Source of the DNA: VRUE01 sp963718755
GTDB lineage: Bacteria; Actinomycetota; Thermoleophilia; Solirubrobacterales; 70-9
Assembly: GCA_963718755.1 (NCBI GenBank)
Contig: OY970376.1
Span: 1,674,001 to 1,738,000 of the forward strand
Length of the DNA: 64,000 nucleotides
Direction of reading: 5' to 3'
In this document: positions 58,662 through 64,000 of the stretch, one piece after another
How positions within the stretch are numbered: position 1 is the stretch's first letter
Layout of the letters: the number at the start of each line of letters is the position of its first letter
The notes under the pieces: generated by a model
What the model was told of the DNA's origin: nothing
The model's database searches: none
Seen by the model: only the letters and a program-made list of their open reading frames with translations
Translations under genes and position numbers: made by a program

Positions 58662-58886
58662 TCAGCCGGCGCGGCGAATCATCGGCTGGAAGGTCCTCCA
58701 CCAGCCCTCGTCGAGCAGGGCGTGCTCGACCCTCTCCAGCAGGAAGCCCTCTTCGTCCTGAAGCTCGTAGCTGACCACCGGCGGGCCGGTGGTCTTCTCA
58801 ACGCTGATCACATGCGCGATCAGCAGATATGGCGGGCAACCGAGCCACCGCTCTCCGGGTCGGGGAATCGACTGGGTGTCGATCAT
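58662..58886 (-). CDS. Small hypothetical protein
   Basis: ATG 58886 follows CAGGGG and gives 74 residues (IDTQSIPRPGERWLGCPPYLL; YELQDEEGFLLERVEHALLDEGWW). An ATG at 58907 would add seven. It is compact and probably a small beta-rich domain. The family is not recognised. It is convergent with the ferritin-like gene. Confidence 0.5.
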   Translation of the reverse strand: MIDTQSIPRPGERWLGCPPYLLIAHVISVEKTTGPPVVSYELQDEEGFLLERVEHALLDEGWWRTFQPMIRRAG

Positions 58887-59086
58887 GAGCCCCTGCGTAC
58901 CCTCCATTTAAAGGTCAAAAACTCCATCCGATCGGAGCCGGCGGCAAGGACGCGAGTGTTGGGACGCGGGCGGCGCTTGCCGCGCGCACATCTGAGGCAA
59001 GCACGGCCTCCTGCTCGCTGGACATTCGGACAGGTGGTAGTACTGTCTTTTTAGTAGGGACGGGCGAGCGATTGGAGGGGTGAGAA

Positions 59087-60505
59087 GTGGCCTGGATCGA
59101 GATAGCCGTCGTTGCGCTCGTGGCCCTGGCCGCGCTTCTCGTCACGCTCTTCGTACGCGAGCGCAAGGCGCGCCAACGCTTCCAGATCCTCGGCGATATT
59201 GCGGCGGTTTCCGATGCCGGGGGGTCTCTCGAGGAGACCCTCGATGCGATCTGCGCGATCCTCGTGCCGGAGTTCGGCGACTTCTGCATGATCGATGTGA
59301 TCGATGAGGATCGCGTACCCCGCCGGGCCGCGGTCCGGGTTGGGCCGGGAGGCCGATCGGAGTTCGAGCGCGCCTTGGCGGAACGCCTGCCCTCGACTCC
59401 GCCGTCGATGGTGGACGGCGGCAGCCGGAGTTCGCTCGAGCCGCGCTTCTACGAGCGCATGACGGAGGATGATCTGTCCGAGCTCGCCCACGATGCCGAG
59501 GACCTCGAGTTCCTGCGCAGCCTGAAATTGCGCTCTGCGGTCACGGTCGCCCTGCAGGCGCGTGGCGAAGTGACCGGAACGCTGACGATCGCCGTCGCCT
59601 GGTCACGCCGTCGCTACCGTCGCGAGGATGCCCGCTTCGCCTGGATCCTCAGCGGTCGCGTCGCCCTCGCTCTCGACAACTCCGGGCTTTTTGCGGATCT
59701 CGAGCGGGCGGAGCGCGCCCGAGCGGAGATCGCCGAGACGCTGCAGCGCGGCCTCCTGCCCTCGCCCCTGCCGCACGTCCCCGGCTGGTCGATCGCCGCG
59801 ATGTACCGGCCGGCTGGGGCGGAGAACGAGGTCGGCGGCGACTTCTACGACGTCTTCCGGGTGCCGGGTGGCTGGATGCTCGCGATCGGCGACGTCACCG
59901 GCCGCGGCGCCCACGCCGCCTCGGTGACGGCGGTGGCGCGCCACACCCTGCGCACCGCGGCCCTGCTCAGCGCCGATCCGCTGGTCGCTCTCTCGACCCT
60001 CAACCGCGTCCTCCTCGCCCGTGGCGATGCCGCCCTCTGCAGCGTCGCCGCGGTGACGATCGCCGAAAACCCCGATGAGCCGGTGCGGATCGCGGTCGCC
60101 GGCCACCCGCCTCCGCTGCTGGTCGACGGCGACGACGTCAGCGAGGCGGCAAGCGCCGATCCGGTGCTGGGCGCCTTTCCCGATGCCCGCTGGAAGATCG
60201 TGCACAGCGAGATCAAGCCGGGCCAGCAGCTGGTGATCGTCACCGACGGCATTGCCGAGGCCCAGGGCGAGAACGAGCGCTACGGCGAGGAGCGTTTGCG
60301 CGAGGAGCTGCGCGGCGCCGGCAACCCGTCGCTTGCCTTGCAGCGACTCGAGGCCTCCCTGCATGCCTTTACCGATGGCAAGCTCGACGATGACATCGCG
60401 ATCCTCGCGATCGCCCGCGCCACGGCGGATTCCGCACCACTGACCGGCTCCGGCACCGAGCCTCCCCTTGCAACGGCCGCGGGCTTGGGTGGCAGTGGTG
60501 TCTGA
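59087..60505 (+). CDS. Membrane-tethered GAF-PP2C (SpoIIE/RsbU-type) phosphatase
   Basis: One N-terminal membrane helix (IAVVALVALAALLVTLFV) is followed by a GAF-like sensor domain (about 35-205: QILGDIAAVSDAGGSLEETLD) and a PP2C_SIG phosphatase domain (about 215-445) with AENEVGGDFYDVF and IGDVTGRGAHAA metal-binding motifs. ELQRGLLP-like ETLQRGLLPSPLP precedes the catalytic part. Such enzymes dephosphorylate STAS antagonists to release sigma factors. Two STAS genes lie just downstream. Confidence 0.9.
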   Translation: MAWIEIAVVALVALAALLVTLFVRERKARQRFQILGDIAAVSDAGGSLEETLDAICAILVPEFGDFCMIDVIDEDRVPRRAAVRVGPGGRSEFERALAERLPSTPPSMVDGGSRSSLEPRFYERMTEDDLSELAHDAEDLEFLRSLKLRSAVTVALQARGEVTGTLTIAVAWSRRRYRREDARFAWILSGRVALALDNSGLFADLERAERARAEIAETLQRGLLPSPLPHVPGWSIAAMYRPAGAENEVGGDFYDVFRVPGGWMLAIGDVTGRGAHAASVTAVARHTLRTAALLSADPLVALSTLNRVLLARGDAALCSVAAVTIAENPDEPVRIAVAGHPPPLLVDGDDVSEAASADPVLGAFPDARWKIVHSEIKPGQQLVIVTDGIAEAQGENERYGEERLREELRGAGNPSLALQRLEASLHAFTDGKLDDDIAILAIARATADSAPLTGSGTEPPLATAAGLGGSGV

Positions 60506-60905
60506 TCCACGGGTGGCATTGGTCGAGCGTCTCTACGCCTGCTTCAACGAGCGCGACGAGAGCGGCATGGTCGAGCTCTGCGACGAGCGGATGGAGTTCT
60601 TCCCGATCGTCACCGCCGAGGCGGTCGGCCGCGACGCTCCCTACAGCGGTCGAGCCGGCCTACATGACTACCTGTCCGACGTAGCCACGGTCTGGGAAGA
60701 ATTGCTGATCACCCCCAGCCTGGTCGAGCGTCGGGGCGACTCGCTCCTGGTCCGGGGCCGGGTCTACGCGCGCAGCCGCGATCTGGGCATTCGCGACGTG
60801 CCGGTCGCCTGGATCTGGGAGGTGCGCGATGACCGCATCGTGCGCGGTGAGGTTTTTCCCGATCCGGAGCAGGCGGTCGCGCGCTTCGCCACCGCCGTGA
60901 CTTAA
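60498..60905 (+). CDS. SnoaL/NTF2-like protein
   Basis: The roughly 135-residue protein has the NTF2-like plan: an N-terminal helix ALVERLYACFNERDESGM, then strands ending in VPVAWIWEVRDDRIVRGEVFPD. It overlaps the phosphatase stop by 8 bases, so it is co-translated with it. A ligand-binding or small enzymatic role is possible. GTG 60489, 60495 and 60498 are all possible starts. Confidence 0.7.
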   Translation: MSDPRVALVERLYACFNERDESGMVELCDERMEFFPIVTAEAVGRDAPYSGRAGLHDYLSDVATVWEELLITPSLVERRGDSLLVRGRVYARSRDLGIRDVPVAWIWEVRDDRIVRGEVFPDPEQAVARFATAVT

Positions 60906-61261
60906 GAGACGAAGGGGAGCTCTTTCTCCAAACCGGTGACGTCCATCACCCGCTGCACGCCAGTCGCCTGGCTGCGGACGAAGCGAAGCCGGTTCTCGCC
61001 CTCTGCGTTGGCGCGGCGATGCGCCGCGACGAGGACAGCAATGCCGGTCGAGTCGATGAACTCGAGCTCGCGCATGTCGATAGTGAGCGGCTCGCCGCCG
61101 GCTGTGGCCTCGAGGGTTTCCAGCTCGTGGGCCAGCGTCGCGGCGTTGGCCATGTCGAGTTCGCCGACAAGGGCCAGGGTCTGCGCCTGCGCGTCGATGC
61201 TGACCCGGAGAGTCAGCATCCCATCGCGCACTTCACGGTTTTCCTCCGCGGTCCCGGCCAT
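60902..61261 (-). CDS. STAS-domain anti-sigma factor antagonist (1)
   Basis: The 119-residue protein has the STAS pattern LALVGELDMANAATLAHEL and the phosphorylation loop ELEFIDSTGIAVLVAAHRR, where the Ser is the expected target of an RsbW-type kinase. It probably binds the anti-sigma factor encoded at 61862. Its end overlaps the end of the SnoaL-like gene by four bases. Confidence 0.88.
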   Translation of the reverse strand: MAGTAEENREVRDGMLTLRVSIDAQAQTLALVGELDMANAATLAHELETLEATAGGEPLTIDMRELEFIDSTGIAVLVAAHRRANAEGENRLRFVRSQATGVQRVMDVTGLEKELPFVS

Positions 61262-61337
61262 GACCGAACTCTATGTCTGGCTCGACTATTAGTCCAGCAC
61301 GGTCGAGCCATTCGCCGCTGCAGACGTCGCTAGGGCG

Positions 61338-61709
61338 TCAGCCACGCAGCTCGGCGAGAGCTTCGTCGCGCCGCTCGTGCATTGAGATCGACGATTCGAC
61401 CCCGGTGATTTTGAGCAGCCGGCGTACCTGATGGTTATGGGAGCAGAGGACCAGCCGGCCCTTTCCCTCCCCGCCCGCTTCGCGATCGAGTAGTTGCCAG
61501 GAGCGCACGATCAGTGCGATCCCGGTCGAGTCGATGAACTCGCACTGGGAGAGATCGAGCATGACCAAGGCCCCGCTGTCGGCAAGCGCCTCCTCCAACT
61601 TTTGTTCGAGCTGGGGCGCCGTATTCATGTCCAGTTCGCCCTGCACGGTGATCGCACTGATACCGCCGTCGAGCTGCTCTTTACGCACGTCAAAGGGGGC
61701 TGGGTTCAC
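61338..61709 (-). CDS. STAS-domain anti-sigma factor antagonist (2)
   Basis: GTG 61709 gives 123 residues: ISAITVQGELDMNTAPQLEQ, then LSQCEFIDSTGIALIVRSW with the target Ser. It is a paralogue of the protein at 60902-61261, in the same orientation. It may answer a different phosphatase input. Upstream codons to 61790 are open but unlike the family. Confidence 0.88.
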   Translation of the reverse strand: MNPAPFDVRKEQLDGGISAITVQGELDMNTAPQLEQKLEEALADSGALVMLDLSQCEFIDSTGIALIVRSWQLLDREAGGEGKGRLVLCSHNHQVRRLLKITGVESSISMHERRDEALAELRG

Positions 61710-61861
61710 CTGGGCGATCCTAGCGCAGGGACCCGAATAGGCGACCCGGATTAGGGAGGGTTTCGCCGGCAAGGCCGATGGGTAGCCCAATGACCCAAAA
61801 GCCCGGCGGATATGCTCGGGCCCCGCGGGGAACTAGGTCCCCAGCGGAAAGATTGCGGTTC

Positions 61862-62710
61862 ATGCCTGAGAACTCGACGATCAATCAGCCCAAGGGGCTT
61901 CAGATGATCCTTCCAGCGAAGGCCGAAAACGTCGCTGTAATTCGCCACGCCCTGGCTGGGTTGGCGGAGGAGATCGGGATGGATGAGCCCGGCCTTGCCG
62001 ACTTGAAGACGGTTGTCACCGAGGCCTGCATGAACGTCGCCGTGCATGCCTACCAGGGTGAGGCGGGACCACTCCTCGTTGAAGCTGAGCCCGACGATGA
62101 GGGTCTCACGGTCACCGTCCGCGATGAAGGTATCGGCATCCAGCCCCAGGCTGACGTCGAGCGCGGCAGCCTGCGGCTGGGCCTTTCGCTGATAGCCGCG
62201 CTTTCCACCAGCTTCGCAATTTCAGGGGGTCTCGAAGCTGGCACCGAGGTCAAGATGCGGCTGCCGCTGCATGGTGGTGAAGCCGGCAGTGTCGACGGCG
62301 ACGCGGTGAAGATGGAGCCGAACCTGAACGACACGACCGAGCTGGTCACCGACCGACCCGAGCTGCTTGGCCCGGTGCTGGCACGCGTGGTCGGTGCGCT
62401 GGCGGCCCGGCGCGACCTCTCCGTCGATCGCGTCTCCGACGCGGTCCTGGTTACCGACGCGATTGCTGCGGCTGCACCGTCGCGCTTCGCCGACGGCCGG
62501 GTGCGGCTCGGCCTCGAGGATGGTGGCGATGGGATCGGCCTTCGTCTCGGCCCGATGGACCCCGGTGCTGCCGGCGACATTCGCGAGGAGCTTGCAGTGC
62601 CGGTTGGCGGCTCCCTGGAGGCGCTTGCCGACGAACTCGCGGTCGAGGAGTCCAGCGACGGCGACTACCTCGTCATTCGCTTTGCCTCTGCTCCTGGATC
62701 TGCTCTCTGA
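61862..62710 (+). CDS. RsbW-like anti-sigma factor kinase with extra C-terminal domain
   Basis: Residues about 10-140 are a GHKL ATPase of the RsbW/SpoIIAB type: LKTVVTEACMNVAVHAY (N box), VTVRDEGIGIQP (G1) and GLSLIAALSTSF. About 140 more residues (ELLGPVLARVVGALAARRDL...) resemble a second, degenerate copy of the same fold without clear ATP boxes. It should bind the sigma factor and phosphorylate STAS partners. Its end overlaps the end of the sigma-factor gene by 38 bases. Confidence 0.85.
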   Translation: MPENSTINQPKGLQMILPAKAENVAVIRHALAGLAEEIGMDEPGLADLKTVVTEACMNVAVHAYQGEAGPLLVEAEPDDEGLTVTVRDEGIGIQPQADVERGSLRLGLSLIAALSTSFAISGGLEAGTEVKMRLPLHGGEAGSVDGDAVKMEPNLNDTTELVTDRPELLGPVLARVVGALAARRDLSVDRVSDAVLVTDAIAAAAPSRFADGRVRLGLEDGGDGIGLRLGPMDPGAAGDIREELAVPVGGSLEALADELAVEESSDGDYLVIRFASAPGSAL

Positions 62711-63482
62711 TCCGCGAAAGGGCACGGCGCAGGATGCGCGAGACGTGCATCTGCGAGTGGCCGATCTGCTCGGCGATCTGCGACTGCGTCATGTCCTCGG
62801 CGAAGCGCAGCCGCAACACCAACCGCTCGCGCTCGTCGAGGTAGGGCAGCGCCGCGTCGAGGGCGATTCGCCCCTCGACCAGCTCGAACGCCTCGTCCTC
62901 GCTGCCGATCCACTCGGCGGGGGACGCCTCGTCGGAGTCGTCAGATCCGGCGGGCCGATCGAGCGATAGGGGGCGGCGGTTGTGGTTTGCCTCCATCACC
63001 TCGAGCACGTCGGTCTGCTCGAGCCCGAGCCGGTTGGCGATCTCGCCGACGGAGGGCGAGCGTTGCAGCTGTTTGGTCAGCTCGGTAATCGCTTTGTCGA
63101 CTTCAGCCATGCGGTCGTGCAGGCCGCGCGGCACCCGCACGGTCCAGACCCGGTCGCGGAAGTGGCGTTTGAGCTCGCCGAGGATGGTCGGCGAGGCGAA
63201 GGCCGTAAAGGGAATGCCGCGGTCTGGATCGAAGCGGTCGATCGCGTTGAGCAGGCCGAGGTTGGCGACCTGGAGCAGGTCGTCGAAGGACTCGCTGGCG
63301 CCGCGGTAGCGCAGCGCCAGCCGTTTGGCGAAGGGCATGTTGCGCCGCACCAGCTCCTCGCGGATCGCCGGATCACGGTTCTCGGCGAAGCGCCGCCAAA
63401 GCTCCCCGTCGTTGGCGAGCTGCTGATCGGCCCCCGGTCCCGGGGGCGCGCCATCTCCGTCTCTGTGTCGCTTCGATTCCAT
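62673..63482 (-). CDS. RNA polymerase sigma factor, SigB/SigF family
   Basis: The 269-residue protein has region 2 (LLQVANLGLLNAIDRFDPDRG; FTAFASPTILGELKRHFRD), region 3 (SVGEIANRLGLEQTDVLEVM) and region 4 HTH (MTQSQIAEQIGHSQMHVSRILRRAL). This matches general-stress/sporulation group 3 sigma factors controlled by RsbW. It is convergent with its presumed anti-sigma gene. Confidence 0.93.
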   Translation of the reverse strand: MESKRHRDGDGAPPGPGADQQLANDGELWRRFAENRDPAIREELVRRNMPFAKRLALRYRGASESFDDLLQVANLGLLNAIDRFDPDRGIPFTAFASPTILGELKRHFRDRVWTVRVPRGLHDRMAEVDKAITELTKQLQRSPSVGEIANRLGLEQTDVLEVMEANHNRRPLSLDRPAGSDDSDEASPAEWIGSEDEAFELVEGRIALDAALPYLDERERLVLRLRFAEDMTQSQIAEQIGHSQMHVSRILRRALSRIREQIQEQRQSE

Positions 63483-63620
63483 AGCTCAACGCCGGGCCGG
63501 TTAGCTAACCCGATGCCGCCCTCGAGCCCTCGAGACACAGGCCGTGCAGCCGCTCCTAGAACAAGCTAGCAAGCAGCTAGGCTCCCGCAGGACTTCCAAA
63601 TCGAAACAAGGAGCTTCCAG

Positions 63621-64000
63621 ATGGCTTTCTCGGTCCCCGACCTGCCCTACGACTACGACGCACTCGAGCCCCACATCGACGAGGCGACGATGCGGGTCCA
63701 TCACGATAAGCACCACCAGGCCTACGTTGATAAAGCCAATGGCGCCCTGGAGGGGACCGAGTGGGCCGATCGCGACGTCGAGGATGTGCTGCAGAACCTC
63801 GACAGCCTGCCCGCCGACAAGCAGGGCCCGGTCCGCAACAACGGCGGCGGCCACTACAACCACTCGCTCTTCTGGCAGATGCTCAGTCCCGACGGCGGCG
63901 GCGCCCCGAGCGGCGACCTGGCGGCGGCGATCGACTCGGCGTTCGGGTCCTTTGATGACTTCAAGGCCAAGTTCAAGGAAGCCGGCATCGGCCAGTTCGG
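63621..64000 (+). CDS. Superoxide dismutase, Fe/Mn family (3' end outside window)
   Basis: ATG 63621 follows AAGGAG. The visible 126 residues show FSVPDLPYDYDALEPHID, MRVHHDKHHQAYVDKAN (first metal His) and NNGGGHYNHSLFW (second metal His), typical of Fe/Mn SODs. The gene runs off the window end. Its place next to a stress sigma factor suits oxidative defence. Confidence 0.95.
   Translation, partial: MAFSVPDLPYDYDALEPHIDEATMRVHHDKHHQAYVDKANGALEGTEWADRDVEDVLQNLDSLPADKQGPVRNNGGGHYNHSLFWQMLSPDGGGAPSGDLAAAIDSAFGSFDDFKAKFKEAGIGQF

Overview
The window is a high-GC, gene-dense chromosomal segment of an actinobacterium. It most likely belongs to class Thermoleophilia (Solirubrobacterales-like). This is inferred from protein style: FN3-like surface proteins, a secreted T/V-D-L repeat protein, and cysteine-containing Zn forms of L33, L36, S14 and S4. 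Gene order also fits, but no 16S rRNA is present. The main block is the ribosomal/RNA polymerase supercluster, flanked by two accessory regions.

Layout. 1-9.6 kb is accessory: the 3' end of a surface-protein gene, an orphan Phd-type antitoxin, two decayed IS110-family remnants, an XRE fragment, TetR-type proteins (two of them lacking a DNA-binding domain), tRNA-Thr(GGT), a nucleotidyltransferase pair, a tyrosine integrase and a membrane protein. 9.6-22.4 kb holds an acyl-CoA dehydrogenase, then rpmG-secE-nusG-rplK-rplA-rplJ-rplL-rpoB-rpoC. 22.4-25.7 kb is an insertion of unrelated genes (secreted repeat protein, flavin monooxygenase, small membrane protein, HAD-like protein). 25.7-27.5 kb has rpsL-rpsG on the minus strand, separated from and opposite to fusA-tuf. 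27.5-47.1 kb is fusA-tuf followed by the S10, spc and alpha operons, almost all genes touching or overlapping. 47.2-57.3 kb holds truA, surE, ligA, a D-Ala-D-Ala carboxypeptidase, a patatin-like protein, an acyl-CoA ligase, a thioredoxin-fold protein, a beta-carbonic anhydrase and tRNA-Pro(CGG). 57.3-64 kb holds a ferritin-like protein and a general-stress partner-switching module (PP2C phosphatase, two STAS antagonists, anti-sigma kinase, SigB/F-type sigma factor), then the start of a superoxide dismutase gene.

The most unusual content is in repeats. (1) At least five intergenic palindromes of about 115-125 bp (B-F) share a core, while their outer 24-26 bp arms differ from copy to copy yet remain perfectly self-complementary; two further palindromes (A, G) have the same architecture with other cores. 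They lie between convergent, divergent and tandem genes, and some arms include the stop codons of their neighbours. (2) A second palindromic repeat of about 80 bp lies in frame inside the C-terminal extensions of two ribosomal proteins, L10 and S5, in opposite orientations, with a possible remnant in S17. This resembles the in-frame palindromic elements of Rickettsia. (3) Several ribosomal proteins (S17, L22, L10, L5, S5) carry large low-complexity extensions.

Other irregularities: a frameshift in rplR and a missing stop in rplF within 160 bp, an apparent ATA start for adk, no infA between map and rpmJ, and a short ORF bridging rplR and rpsE. All family assignments come from reading motifs; no database search was possible.
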